Shown here piece by piece: positions 32,265-42,800 of a stretch of 64,000 nt of DNA; position 1 is the first letter of the stretch; the number at the start of each line of letters is the position of its first letter. The position numbers and the translations under genes were made by a program. Under the pieces are notes generated by a model. That model did no database searches and was not told the origin of the DNA. It was given only the letters and a program-made list of their open reading frames with translations. Origin of the DNA: Stenotrophomonas acidaminiphila (GTDB lineage Bacteria; Pseudomonadota; Gammaproteobacteria; Xanthomonadales; Xanthomonadaceae); contig NZ_LDJO01000051.1 in assembly GCF_001431595.1 (NCBI RefSeq), positions 1 to 64,000 on the forward strand, in the 5' to 3' direction.

Positions 32265-33599
32265 CTAGACCGCGTCGGACAGCGAGGTGAAGGTGAAGTC
32301 GCGCAGCCGCATCGGCGGGATCATCATCACGAAGCTGGATTCGTCGCCGGCCACGCGCACCGGCTTGCCCAGTTCGTCGATGTTGTTGAGCATGATCACC
32401 GGCGATTCGTTGAAGCGGAAATTCTTCACCGGGTGCTTGATCTGGCCGTTCTCGATGTAGAAGGTACCGTCGCGGGTCAGGCCGGTCAGCAGCACGGTCT
32501 GCGGGTCGACCAGGCGGATGTACCAGGTGCGGGTGAGCAGGATGCCCTTCTGCGTGCCCTTGACCAGGTCGGCGATGGACTTGCTGCCGCCGCTCATCAG
32601 CAGGTTGCCCGGTCGCGCGCTGGCGGTCTTGCCCTGCTTCTGCGCCCAGTAGCGCGAGTAGTTCAGGTTCATCACCTTGCCGTTCTCGATGATGGCCATG
32701 CGCTCGCGCGGCATGCCTTCGCCGTCCCACGGCAGCACCGGCGCGTCCGGATGCCACGGGTCGGCGAACATGTTCACCTGCGGGTCGTAGACCTGCTCGC
32801 CGAGCTTGTTGCCGCCGCCCTTCCTGGACAGGAAGCTGCGGCCCTCGTCGGCCGAGCGCGCGTCGAAGAAATTCATCATGAAGCTGATCAGGCCGGCGGC
32901 GGCGGCCGGCTCCAGGATCACCGTGTACTTGCCCGGCTCCAGCGCCTTGGCCTCGGCCGACTCGATCGCCTTGCGCTTGGCGATCTCGATCTCCTGCTCG
33001 GCGCGGAAATCGGCCGCGTCCTTCAGGTTGCGCCCGACCCAGCCCGAGCCGCGGCCGTCCTCGGTACGCACCGTGCAGGTGTAGTCGAACGAGGTGGTGC
33101 GCTGGTAGCCGAAGTTGCCCTTGCTGTTGGCGATGGCGATGAAGCCGCGGCTGTCCTCGAGGAAGCCCGCGGCGACCAGGCCGTGGCCGCGGCACGGTGC
33201 GATGGAGTCGGCGGCGACCCTGGCGCGGAACTCCGGGTCGATGGCGGCGGTGGATTCGCTGAAGGTCGGGCTCGGCTTGTAGTCCTGCTTGCCGATGATG
33301 GGCATGAACTCCGGGTTCTCCGGCGCCAGTCGCGCCAGGTCCTCGGCGCGGCGCACCACGCGCTCCAGCGAGGCGTCGTCGAATTCATTGATCGAGGCGG
33401 TGCCCACGCGCTTGCCGAAGGCCACCTGCACGGCCAGTTCGGCGTTGGTGACCATGCCGCTGGTGGAGACGTTGTTCAGCGCGAAGCGGATGTTGCCGTC
33501 GATGGAGCCGGCCAGGGTCGCGGTGCATTCGTCGGCCTTGGACAGCGCGATGACCTTGTCCAGGATGGCCTTGGCCTGCTGTTCGGTGAAGATGCTCAT
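32265..33599 (-). CDS. TldE/PmbA-like peptidase subunit
   Basis: The 444-residue product belongs to the TldD/PmbA family: SMSIF-type start followed by a helical N-terminal domain, and DSRGFIAIANSKGNFGYQRTTS and GKYTVILEPAAAAGLISFM at the equivalent of the catalytic strand. It has no HExxxH motif, matching the TldE (PmbA) class in which the zinc-free subunit pairs with TldD. It has no signal peptide or Tat motif, in contrast to both TldD-type neighbours. It begins 22 bases after tldD-like gene 1. Confidence 0.86.
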   Translation of the reverse strand: MSIFTEQQAKAILDKVIALSKADECTATLAGSIDGNIRFALNNVSTSGMVTNAELAVQVAFGKRVGTASINEFDDASLERVVRRAEDLARLAPENPEFMPIIGKQDYKPSPTFSESTAAIDPEFRARVAADSIAPCRGHGLVAAGFLEDSRGFIAIANSKGNFGYQRTTSFDYTCTVRTEDGRGSGWVGRNLKDAADFRAEQEIEIAKRKAIESAEAKALEPGKYTVILEPAAAAGLISFMMNFFDARSADEGRSFLSRKGGGNKLGEQVYDPQVNMFADPWHPDAPVLPWDGEGMPRERMAIIENGKVMNLNYSRYWAQKQGKTASARPGNLLMSGGSKSIADLVKGTQKGILLTRTWYIRLVDPQTVLLTGLTRDGTFYIENGQIKHPVKNFRFNESPVIMLNNIDELGKPVRVAGDESSFVMMIPPMRLRDFTFTSLSDAV

Positions 33600-33621
33600 T
33601 GCTCAGGAACTCCTTGGACGG

Positions 33622-35256
33622 TCAGCCGAGGCTGCGCGCGGTATTGATGACGTTGATGCCGTCGAAACGGGCGGTGGACGAGCCGTGCGACACCGCCGAG
33701 ACCTGGCCGGGCTGGCCCTTGCCGTCGAAGAACGAGCCGCCCAGGCGGTAGTCGCGCTCGTCGGCCACCGCGCTGCAGGCGTTCCAGAACTCCGGCGTGC
33801 GGATCTGGTAGGCCACGTCCTCCAGCATGCGGGTGATCTGGCCGTTCTTGATCTCGTAGAACAGCTGCCCGCCGAACTGCGCGTTGTAGCGCTGCTGGTC
33901 GATCGAGAACGAGCCGTCGCCGATGATGTAGATGCCGTTTTCCACGTCCTTGATCAGGTCGGCCACGCTCAGCGGGGTCTTGCCCGGCGCCAGCGACACG
34001 TTGGCCATGCGCTGGAACTGCACGCTCGACCACGAATCGGCATAGCAGCAGCCGTCGGACTCGGTCTTGCCGAGGATGTGCGCCTGGTCGCGGATGGTCT
34101 GGTAGTCGACCAGCCTGCCTTCGCGGATCAGGTCCCACTGCTTGCACTTCACGCCTTCGTCGTCGTAACCGACCGCGCCGAGGCTGCCGGGCTGGGTCTT
34201 GTCGGCGAAGATGTCGACCTTGTCGCTGCCGTACTGGAAATGCTGCTCGCGCTTGTCCAGGGTGGCGAAGCTGGTGCCGGCGTAGTTGGCCTCGTAGCCG
34301 AGCACGCGGTCCAGTTCCAGCGGGTGGCCGACCGACTCGTGGATGGTCAGCCAGGTGTGCGACGGGTCCAGCACCAGGTCGTACTTGCCCGGCTTGACCG
34401 ACGGCGCCTTGAGCTTCTCCTGCGCCTGCCGGGCCGCGGCGATGGCGTCCTCGCGCATGTCGTAGGAGCGGCCGTAGTTGACCACGCCGTTGGGCGAGAC
34501 GAACTTCTGCCCGGCGTCGCCGTCCAGGTACTCGAAGCCCATGCCCATCGGCGAGGACAGGCCGTCGCGGGTGCGGAACTTGCCGGTGGTCTTGTCGATG
34601 GCGGTCACCGACATCGGCGCCCAGATGCGGTGCACGTCCTGGTCGATGTAGGAGCCGTCGGTGGAGGCGAAGTACTTCTGTTCGTTGACCAGGAACAGCA
34701 TCGAGTTGACGAAGCTGGCGCCGGCGGCAAGCGCGGCGGCGTTGACCCCCAGCAGCAGGTCGGCCTTGTCCTTGATCGGCACTTCCATCGCGTTCTTGCG
34801 GATCGGCGTGCGCCAGCTCACTTCGCCGAAGCCCGGCGCCTTGGCGAACTGCACCGGCGCGGTCTGCACCCGGGCGTTGGCCTTGGCGATGGCGGCGGCC
34901 TGCTGCGCGGCCTTGACCACGCCGGCCGGGCTCAGGTCGTTGGTCGCGGCGAAGCCCCAGGCGCCGTTGGCGATCACGCGGATGCCGGCACCGGTGGATT
35001 CGGTGTTGACCACGTTCTGCACCTTGTCCTCGCGGGTGATCACGAACTGGCGCAGGTAGCGGCCGATGCGCACGTCGCAGTAGCTGGCGCCGGCGGCGCG
35101 CGCGGCGTTCATCGCATCGTCGGCCAGCCGCTTCTTCAATGCCGGGTCCATCGCGGTGAGCAGTTGTTCGGCGGCGATCGCCTTGCCGAAGAACGACGGC
35201 ACCATCAGGCCGCCGGCGGTGAGCCCGGTCAGGGCGAGGAAGTCACGTCTTTGCAA
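33622..35256 (-). CDS. TldD-type metalloprotease 1 with Tat signal
   Basis: The 544-residue protein starts with a Tat signal (QRRDFLALTGLTAGGLMVPS; RR followed by DFLAL) and shows the TldD zinc motif HESVGH at 306-311 followed by PLELDR. TldD proteases act with TldE to degrade or trim modified peptides. I choose the TTG at 35256 as start: GGAG lies 7 bases upstream, and the neighbouring paralogue begins with the same MQRR-type motif at that point. An ATG further upstream at 35283 would add nine residues before the RR. It is followed at 22 bases by the TldE-like gene. Confidence 0.85.
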   Translation of the reverse strand: MQRRDFLALTGLTAGGLMVPSFFGKAIAAEQLLTAMDPALKKRLADDAMNAARAAGASYCDVRIGRYLRQFVITREDKVQNVVNTESTGAGIRVIANGAWGFAATNDLSPAGVVKAAQQAAAIAKANARVQTAPVQFAKAPGFGEVSWRTPIRKNAMEVPIKDKADLLLGVNAAALAAGASFVNSMLFLVNEQKYFASTDGSYIDQDVHRIWAPMSVTAIDKTTGKFRTRDGLSSPMGMGFEYLDGDAGQKFVSPNGVVNYGRSYDMREDAIAAARQAQEKLKAPSVKPGKYDLVLDPSHTWLTIHESVGHPLELDRVLGYEANYAGTSFATLDKREQHFQYGSDKVDIFADKTQPGSLGAVGYDDEGVKCKQWDLIREGRLVDYQTIRDQAHILGKTESDGCCYADSWSSVQFQRMANVSLAPGKTPLSVADLIKDVENGIYIIGDGSFSIDQQRYNAQFGGQLFYEIKNGQITRMLEDVAYQIRTPEFWNACSAVADERDYRLGGSFFDGKGQPGQVSAVSHGSSTARFDGINVINTARSLG

Positions 35257-35450
35257 GGCAGTTCTCCGGTTGCGGTACGGCAACGAACGACGGTGGCTCC
35301 GCGGCGCTCCGCGAACCGTTCGATTCTTGCGGGACGCGGTTGGCCGCGGTAGTGACTTTAGACATAGGAACCGGTACCGCTTTCACCGGTGCGACGGCCG
35401 GGCACCCATGCGACCGGCCGATGGCAACCCGCCGGCATGCCGCGCGCGGC

Positions 35451-37079
35451 TCAGCCCAGGCTGCGCGCGGTGTTGATGATGTTGACGCCGTCGAAGCGGG
35501 TCGTCGCCGCGCCGTGCGACACCGCCGAGACCTGGCCCGGCTGGCCCTTGCCGTCGAAGAACGAGCCGCCCAGGCGGAAATCGCGTGCGTCGCAGATCGC
35601 CGAGCAGGCATTCCAGAACTCCGGCGTGCGGATCTGGTAGGCGGCGTCCTCGACCATGCCGGTGATCTCGCCGTTCCTGATCTGGTAGCAGAGCTGGCCG
35701 CCGAACTGCGCGTTGTAGCGCTGCTGGTCGATGGAGTAGGAGCCGCGGCCGTGGATGTAGATGCCGTTCTCCACGTCCTTGACCATCTGCGCCGGGGTCA
35801 GCGGCGTCTTGCCGGGTGCCAGCGACACGTTGGCCATGCGCTGGAACTGCACGCTCTTCCACGAGTCGGCATAGCTGCAGCCGTGCGAGGCGTTCTCGCC
35901 GAGGATGTGCACCTCGTCGCGGGTGGCCTGGTAGTTGACCAGGATGCCGTCCTTGACCAGGTCCCAGCGCCGGCATTTCACGCCCTCGTCGTCGTAGCCC
36001 ACCGCGCCCAGGCTGTAGGGCTCGGTCTTGTCGGCGGTGAAGTTGACGATGTCGCTGCCCCAGCGGAAGCCGGCCTCGCGCTTGTCCAGGGTGGCGAAGC
36101 TGGTGCCGGCGTAGTTGGCCTCGTAGCCGAGCACGCGGTCCAGCTCCAGCGGGTGGCCGACGTTCTCGTGGATGGTCAGGAACAGGTTGGACGGGTCCAG
36201 CACCAGGTCGTACTTGCCCGGCTTCACCGACGGCGCGGTGAGCTTCTGCCGCGCCTGCTTCGCCGCGGCGATGGCATCCTCCACCGGGTCATAGGAGTGG
36301 CCGTAACCGATCACGCCGCCGGGCAGCGGGTACTTGCCCACGGCGTCGCCGTCGAGGAATTCCCAGCCCATGCCGGCCGGCGCCGACAGCCCGTTGCGGG
36401 TGCGGAACCTGCCGCTGGCCTTGTCGATGGCGGTAGCGGTAAACGGCAGCCAGATGCGGTGCACGTCCTGGTCGATCCACGAGCCGTCGCTGGAGGCGAA
36501 GTACTTCTGCTCGTTGACCAGGAACAGCTGTGAATTGATGAAGCTGGCACCGGCGTCGAGCGCGGCGGCGTTCACCGCCAGCAGCAGTTCCACCTTGTCC
36601 TTGACGGGAACCGCCATGGCGTTGCGGCGGATCGGCGTCTGCCAGCGCACCTCGCCCACCCCGGGGGTGGGCGCCAGCTGCACCGGCCGGGTCTGGATCT
36701 TCGCGTTGGCGCGGGCGATGGCCAACGCCTGCGTCACCGCCGCGGCCACGCCCTGTTCGCTGGACTGGTTGCTGGCGGCGAAGCCCCAGGCGCCGTCGAC
36801 GATCACGCGGATGCCCACCCCCGCCGATTCGCTGTTGGTGACGTTCTGGACCTTGTCCTCGCGGGTGATGATGGCCTGGTTGAGGTAACGGCCGATGCGC
36901 ACGTCGCAGTAGCTGGCACCGCCCCTGCGCGCCAGTGCCAGCACGGTGTCGGCCAGTGCCTTCTTGCGCGCCACGTCGGCCGGGGCAAGCAGTTCCTCGG
37001 CGGCGATCAGGCGCGCGTTGGGCAGCATCATGCCGGCGAGGCCGAGGCCGGAAAGCGCGAGGAACTGGCGGCGTTGCAT
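35451..37079 (-). CDS. TldD-type metalloprotease 2 with Tat signal
   Basis: The 542-residue paralogue of the next gene has a Tat signal (MQRRQFLALSGLGLAGMML) and the zinc motif HENVGH followed by PLELDR near residue 305. The two TldD proteins are alike over their entire length and end in the same SFFDGKGQPGQ and RFDGxNxINTARSLG pattern. The start at 37079 has GGGAG 6 bases upstream. It is the first gene of the putative 12.6-kb cluster and lies 194 bases ahead of TldD-type 1. Confidence 0.88.
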   Translation of the reverse strand: MQRRQFLALSGLGLAGMMLPNARLIAAEELLAPADVARKKALADTVLALARRGGASYCDVRIGRYLNQAIITREDKVQNVTNSESAGVGIRVIVDGAWGFAASNQSSEQGVAAAVTQALAIARANAKIQTRPVQLAPTPGVGEVRWQTPIRRNAMAVPVKDKVELLLAVNAAALDAGASFINSQLFLVNEQKYFASSDGSWIDQDVHRIWLPFTATAIDKASGRFRTRNGLSAPAGMGWEFLDGDAVGKYPLPGGVIGYGHSYDPVEDAIAAAKQARQKLTAPSVKPGKYDLVLDPSNLFLTIHENVGHPLELDRVLGYEANYAGTSFATLDKREAGFRWGSDIVNFTADKTEPYSLGAVGYDDEGVKCRRWDLVKDGILVNYQATRDEVHILGENASHGCSYADSWKSVQFQRMANVSLAPGKTPLTPAQMVKDVENGIYIHGRGSYSIDQQRYNAQFGGQLCYQIRNGEITGMVEDAAYQIRTPEFWNACSAICDARDFRLGGSFFDGKGQPGQVSAVSHGAATTRFDGVNIINTARSLG

Positions 37080-37122
37080 GCGGGACTCCCTGGGTGATGC
37101 GATGCGGTCGCACCGCGCATAA

Positions 37123-37171
37123 CAGCCGAATCTCGGCTGCCATGCGGTGCGCGCACAAGTGACCATGGTCA
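37123..37171. promoter_or_regulatory. Two palindromes in the tldD2-DUF938 divergent spacer
   Basis: CAGCCGA-ATC-TCGGCTG at 37123-37139 and TGACCATGGTCA at 37160-37171 are perfect inverted repeats in the 152-base spacer between the divergently transcribed tldD2 and DUF938 genes. Their position suits regulator binding or a short transcribed hairpin. No regulator can be named from the sequence. Confidence 0.4.
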
Positions 37172-37231
37172 TGCGCGGCGTGGGCCGGCACTCCGGCACA
37201 ATCGCCCGGATCACCCATTACGCCCGCCGCG

Positions 37232-37876
37232 ATGACCGCCAAGCCCCACGCCGCGTCCTGCGACCGCAACCGCGAGCCGATCCTCGCGGTGCTGCTGCGC
37301 CACCTGGGCGATGCCCGCAGCGTGCTTGAGATCGGCAGCGGCACCGGCCAGCACGCGGTGTACTTCGCCGCGGCGATGCCGTGGCTGCGCTGGCAGGCCA
37401 GCGATCACCGCGACCACCTGCCCGGCATCGGCCAATGGCTGGAGGCGGCCGCGCTGGCCAATACCCCGGCCGCGCTGGAACTGCAGGCGGTGGCCGGCGC
37501 CGGGCTGCAGCCGGCGCCGCCGCTGCCGGTGGCCGATGGCGTGGCCGGTTTCGATGCCGTGTTCACCGCCAATACGCTGCACATCATGGGCTGGGACCAA
37601 GTACAGGCGCTGTTCGCCGGGCTGCCGGCGCTGCTGGCGCCGGGGGCGCGGTTCATCGCCTACGGACCGTTCAACTACGGTGGCGACTTCAGCAGCGACA
37701 GCAACCGCGTATTCGATGGCTGGCTGAAGGCACGCGACCCGCGTTCGGGCATCCGCGATTTCGAGGCGATCGACGCGCTTGCGCGCGCGCAGGGGCTGGA
37801 GCTGCGCGAGGACGCGGCGATGCCGGCCAACAACCGCACCCTTGTGTGGCAGCGGACACCGCTGCCGAACGGCTAG
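37232..37876 (+). CDS. DUF938 SAM-dependent methyltransferase
   Basis: The 214-residue product has the DUF938 methyltransferase signature: SCDRNREPILAVLLRHL, the glycine-rich SAM motif LEIGSGTGQHAVYFA, TANTLHIMGW and FIAYGPFNYGGDF. It is cytoplasmic and its substrate is unknown. It is divergent from tldD2 and lies 34 bases ahead of the second M61 peptidase on the same strand. Confidence 0.85.
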   Translation: MTAKPHAASCDRNREPILAVLLRHLGDARSVLEIGSGTGQHAVYFAAAMPWLRWQASDHRDHLPGIGQWLEAAALANTPAALELQAVAGAGLQPAPPLPVADGVAGFDAVFTANTLHIMGWDQVQALFAGLPALLAPGARFIAYGPFNYGGDFSSDSNRVFDGWLKARDPRSGIRDFEAIDALARAQGLELREDAAMPANNRTLVWQRTPLPNG

Positions 37877-37910
37877 GATGCGGAAACTTCAACACGGGGC
37901 AGGGGGACGG

Positions 37911-39809
37911 ATGTACGCGCACAAGTGGTGGTTGGCGATGGTGCTGGGGCTGGCGCCGCTGGCGTGCGCGCACGCGCACGGCGGCGATGCACGGCAGGCG
38001 GCGATGCAGGTGCAGGCAAGCTACCCGGGCGTGATCGAACTGGAGGTGGATGCCAGCGACCTGCAACGGCGCATCCAGCGCGTGCGCCAGCGCATCCCGG
38101 TGTCGCCCGGCCCGCTGACCCTGTGGTACCCGCAGTGGATACCCGGCAACCATGCACCGACCGGGCCGATCAACCAGATGGCCGGGCTGGTGATCCGCGG
38201 CAACGGCCAGCCGCTGCCGTGGCGCCGCGACCCCGGCGACATGTACGCCTTCCGGCTGCAGGTGCCCGCCGGCGTGGACGCGCTCGATGTCGAGTTCCAG
38301 TACCTGTCGCCCACCGCCGCCGACCAGGGCCGGGTGGCGATGACGCCCAACCTGCTCGACCTGCAGTGGCACCGCGTGGTGCTGTACCCGGCCGGGTACG
38401 ATGCGCGCGGCATCCAGGTCAAGCCGACCCTGCGCCTGCCCGAGGGCTGGCGCAGCGGCACCGCGCTGGACGTGGTCCGGCGCGACGGCACGGCCGAGCA
38501 CTATGCGCCGGTGTCGCTGATGACGCTGATCGACTCGCCGGTATTCGCCGGGCGCTGGTTCCGGCGCTTCGCGCTGGACGACAAGTCCGCCCAGCCGGTG
38601 TGGCTGGACGTGGTCGCCGAGAACCCGCAGGGACTGCAGGCCGAGCCGAAGGTGCTCGATGCGCACCGTGCACTGGTGCATGAAGCCGACAAGGTGTTCG
38701 GCGCGCGCCCGTACACGCGCTACGACTTCCTGCTGGCGGTGTCGGACGTGTTCAGCGGCATCGGCCTGGAGCATGCGCAGTCCAGCGAGAACGGCATGCA
38801 CGACGGTTACCTGCGCGGCGAGCGTCCCTACACCGACAACGACCTGCTGCCGCACGAATACGCCCATGCCTGGATCGGCAAGGCGTGGCGGCCGCGCCCG
38901 ACCTGGGTGCCGCACTACAACGCGCCGATGCACAACGACGAGTTGTGGATGTACGAAGGCCAGACCCAGTACTGGGCGGTGGTGCTGGCCGCGCGTTCGG
39001 GCCTGTGGGCGCCGGACTACGCCATGGCCATGCTGGCGCAGCTGCAGGCCAACTATGCGACCCAGCCGGGGCGGCAGTGGCGCGACCTGCACGACACCGT
39101 CCACCAGGGCATCCTCGATTTCAATTCCAAGCCGCAGGCCTGGGCCGACTGGCAGCGCGCCTTCGAGTTCTACAACGAGAGCACGCTGCTGTGGCTGGGC
39201 GTGGATGCGCGGCTGCGCACGCTGTCCAGGGGCAAGGTGGCGCTGGACGACTTCGCCCGGCGCTTCCACCAGGGCGGTGCGCAGGGCGAGATCCGCCTGT
39301 ACGACCGCAGCGACGTGATGCAGGCGCTGGAAGCGGTGCAGCCCGGCGCCTGGGACGCCTTCATCGGCCAGCGCCTGGAGGCGCGCGACGGCAGCGTGCC
39401 GGATGGCCTGGAAGCCGCGGGCTGGGAGCTTTACTACAGCCAGACGCCGAACCCGGTGATCGCCGACGGCGAGGCCGGCGGCCTGGTCGACCTGCAGTAT
39501 TCGCTGGGCCTGAAGGCCGGCAGCGACGGCGTGCTGCAATGGGTGGGCTGGGACAGCCCGGCGTTCAAGGCCGGGCTGGCGAAGGACGTCACCGTGCTGG
39601 CGGTCAACGGCCTGGCCTACACCGGCGGGCGCCTGAAGCAGGCCGTGGCCGATGCCAGCGACGGCACCCCGATCGAGCTGATCGTGCGCCAGGCCGACAG
39701 CTTCCGCAGCGTGCGCATCGACTACCGCGACGGCCTGCGCTACCCGCACCTGCGCCGCATCCCCGGCCGCGCCGACCTGCTGGGCAGGATCCTCGCGCCG
39801 CGGCGTTGA
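37911..39809 (+). CDS. M61-family aminopeptidase, second copy
   Basis: The 632-residue product is a paralogue of the gene at 22422: signal (WWLAMVLGLAPLACAHAH), M61 beta domain with PGVIELEVDASDLQRRI, zinc motif HEYAHAWIGKAWRPR, WMYEGQTQYWAV, and a C-terminal PDZ with GWDSPAFKAGLAKDVTVLAV. It is probably periplasmic. The start is the ATG at 37911 after GGGGGACGG. It and the first M61 gene flank the TldD-MoxR cluster. Confidence 0.88.
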   Translation: MYAHKWWLAMVLGLAPLACAHAHGGDARQAAMQVQASYPGVIELEVDASDLQRRIQRVRQRIPVSPGPLTLWYPQWIPGNHAPTGPINQMAGLVIRGNGQPLPWRRDPGDMYAFRLQVPAGVDALDVEFQYLSPTAADQGRVAMTPNLLDLQWHRVVLYPAGYDARGIQVKPTLRLPEGWRSGTALDVVRRDGTAEHYAPVSLMTLIDSPVFAGRWFRRFALDDKSAQPVWLDVVAENPQGLQAEPKVLDAHRALVHEADKVFGARPYTRYDFLLAVSDVFSGIGLEHAQSSENGMHDGYLRGERPYTDNDLLPHEYAHAWIGKAWRPRPTWVPHYNAPMHNDELWMYEGQTQYWAVVLAARSGLWAPDYAMAMLAQLQANYATQPGRQWRDLHDTVHQGILDFNSKPQAWADWQRAFEFYNESTLLWLGVDARLRTLSRGKVALDDFARRFHQGGAQGEIRLYDRSDVMQALEAVQPGAWDAFIGQRLEARDGSVPDGLEAAGWELYYSQTPNPVIADGEAGGLVDLQYSLGLKAGSDGVLQWVGWDSPAFKAGLAKDVTVLAVNGLAYTGGRLKQAVADASDGTPIELIVRQADSFRSVRIDYRDGLRYPHLRRIPGRADLLGRILAPRR

Positions 39810-39894
39810 GCCGGTCGCGGCCACACGCCGGCCGATGCAATCAACCGGACGCACCGCGCTGCGGGGCGTCCGGGCCGAGCGGCCGCCGCAGTGC

Positions 39895-42800
39895 TCAGGC
39901 CGCCTGCACGATATGCAGCGCCTTGGGGTTGCGCCACGTGGCCAGCAGCGCCGCCTCGCGCGCCCTGGCGTCGTGCAGGTGTGCTTCCTTGACGTGGCCG
40001 TAGCCGCGGATGTGCTCGGGAATGCTGGCGATCTCCACCGCCAGCGCCAGCCGGCCGGCGTCGAGCGAGCCCAGCAGTTCCTGCAGGGTGCGCTCGTAAT
40101 CGGCGATCAGCTGGCGTTCGCCGCGGCGCTCGGCGGTATGCCCGAAGATGTCGAAGCGGCTGCCGCGCAGGCCCTTGAGCCGCGCCAACAGGCCGAAGGC
40201 CTTGAACATCCACGGCCCGTATTCCTTCTTCTGCAGGCGGCCCTGCTCGTCGCGCTTGGCGAACAGCGGCGGCGCCAGGTGGAAACGCACCTGGTAGTCG
40301 CCCTCGAACTGCTGGGCCACGCGCTTGAGGAAATCGCCGCTGGTGTACAGGCGGGCGACCTCGTATTCGTCCTTGTAGGCCATCAGCTTGAAGAAGTAGC
40401 GCGCCACCGCTTCGGTCAGCGCGGTGCTGCCCGGCGCCACGCGCTGCTCGGCCTTGCGCACCGCGTCCACCAGCTGGCGGTAGCGGGTGGCGTAGGCGGC
40501 ATCCTGGTAATCGACGAGGAAGCCGCTGCGGCGTGCGATCAGTTCGTCCAGCGAGCGCGACAGGCGGGTGTCGTCCAGGGTCGCGAACGGTGTGTCGCCC
40601 GGGTGCGGGTCGCTGGCGGGCAGGCCGCGTACTTCCGGCTCGTTGCCCGGGTTGCGCGGCGCCGACGGTGCGCCGGCTTCGCTGCCTTCCCACTCGCCCG
40701 GCGGCAGCTCGCGCAGCGTGCCCGGGGTGCGCTCGGCTTCGGTCGGTGCGTTGCGCACCAGCCCGGCGGCCTGCTGCACCGCCTGCGGGTCGATCGCGGC
40801 CAGGCGGCCCCAGGCGAAGGCGCGCTGGTTCATTTCGATGGCGGCGCCGTTGAGTTCGATGGCGCGCATCAGCGCTTCCAGCGACAGCGGCACCAGCCCC
40901 TGCTGCCAGGCGAAGCCGAGGATGAACAGGTTCGAGGCGATGGCATCGCCCAGCAGTGCGGTGGCCAGCTGGGTGGCATCGAGCAGGATCGGGTCGCGCC
41001 CGCCCAGGGCCACCTTCACCCCGGCGATGATGTCGGCGGCCGGGAACTGCATGTCCGGGTGCGTGGTGAAGGTGCCGGGCATCGCCTCATAGGTGTTGAG
41101 CACCACCTGCGAACGTTCGCCGCGCACCTTGGACAGCGCCCAGTAGTCGTTGACCACAACCATGTCGCAGCCCAGCACCAGGTCGGCCTCGCCGGCGGCG
41201 ATGCGCACGGCATGGATGTCCGAAGGCGCGCGCGCGATGCGGATGTGGGTGGTCACCGCGCCGCCCTTCTGCGCCAGCCCGGTCTGGTCGAGCACGGTCG
41301 CGCCCTTGCCCTCCAGGTGCCCGGCCATGCCCAGCAGCGCGCCGATGGTGACCACGCCGGTACCACCGACGCCGGTGATCAGGATGTTCCAGGGCTGGGA
41401 CAGGTCGCTGCGGAACGCCGGGCTTGGCAGGTTGTCGAGCAGGCTGGCGGCATCGCTCCTGCGGCCCTTGCGCAGCTGGCCGCCGTGCACGGTGACGAAG
41501 CTCGGGCAGAAGCCGGTGGTGCAGGAGAAGTCCTTGTTGCAGTTGGACTGGTCGATGTCGCGCTTGCGGCCGAACTCGGTCTCCTTCGGCAGCACCGACA
41601 CGCAGAAGCTCTTCTGCCCGCAGTCGCCGCAGCCTTCGCAGACCAGCGAGTTGATCATCGTGCGCTTGGGCGGATCGACCAGCTTGCCGCGCTTGCGGCG
41701 GCGGCGCTTCTCGGTGGCGCAGGTCTGTTCGTAGATCAGGATGCTGGTGCCCTTCACCGTGCGCAGGTGCTTCTGCACCGCGTCCAGCTCGGCGCGATCG
41801 TGGAACTCCACGTCGGCCGGGAACTCGTGGCGGCGCAGCTTCCACTTGGCGATGTCGTCGGACAGCAGCACGATGGTGTGCACGCCTTCGGCGCGCATCT
41901 GCTGGGCGATCTGCGGCACGGTGAGCGTGCCGTCCACCGGCTGTCCGCCGGTCATCGCCACCGCGTCGTTGTAGAGGATCTTGTAGGTGATGTTGACGCC
42001 GGCGGCGATCGCCTGGCGGATCGCCAGCGAGCCGCTGTGGAAATAGGTGCCGTCGCCGAGGTTCTGGAACACGTGCGCGGTGTCGGTGAACGCCGCCTGC
42101 CCGGCCCAGGTGACGCCTTCGCCGCCCATGTGGGTGAAGGTGTCGGTGTCGCGGTCCATCCACGTCACCATGTAGTGGCAGCCGATGCCGGCCATCGCCC
42201 GCGACCCTTCCGGCACGTTGGTGGAGGTGTTGTGCGGGCAGCCCGAGCAGTAGTGCGGCACGCGTGGGAACTGCGCGCGCGGCAGCGCCATCTCCGCTTC
42301 CTTCTCGTCCATCCAGCGCAGGCGCTGTTCGATGGACTCGGTGTTGAAGAAACGCTGGATGCGGCGGCCGATGACCCCGGCGATGGTGGCCGGGGTGAGT
42401 TCGCCGGTGGACGGCAGGATCCACTCGCCCTGCTCGTCGTACTTGCCGACGATGGACGGGCGCGCGCCCCAGCCGGCCGGCCAGTTGTAGAAGTACTCTT
42501 TCATCTGCCGCTCGATGAAGGCCTTCTTTTCCTCCACCACGACGATGTCTTCCAGGCCGCGCGCGAACGCGCCGATGCCCTGCGGCTCCAGCGGCCAGGT
42601 CATGCCGACCTTGTAGACGCGGATGCCGATCTCGGCGCAGGCGCGCTCGTCCAGGCCCAGGTATTCCAGCGCCTGCAGCACGTCCAGGTAGCTCTTGCCG
42701 GTGGTGACGATGCCCAGCCGCGCGCGCGGAGAATCCATCACCACCCTGTCGATGCCGTTGGCGCGTGCAAACGCCTGCGCGGCCTTCACCGCGTAGCGGT

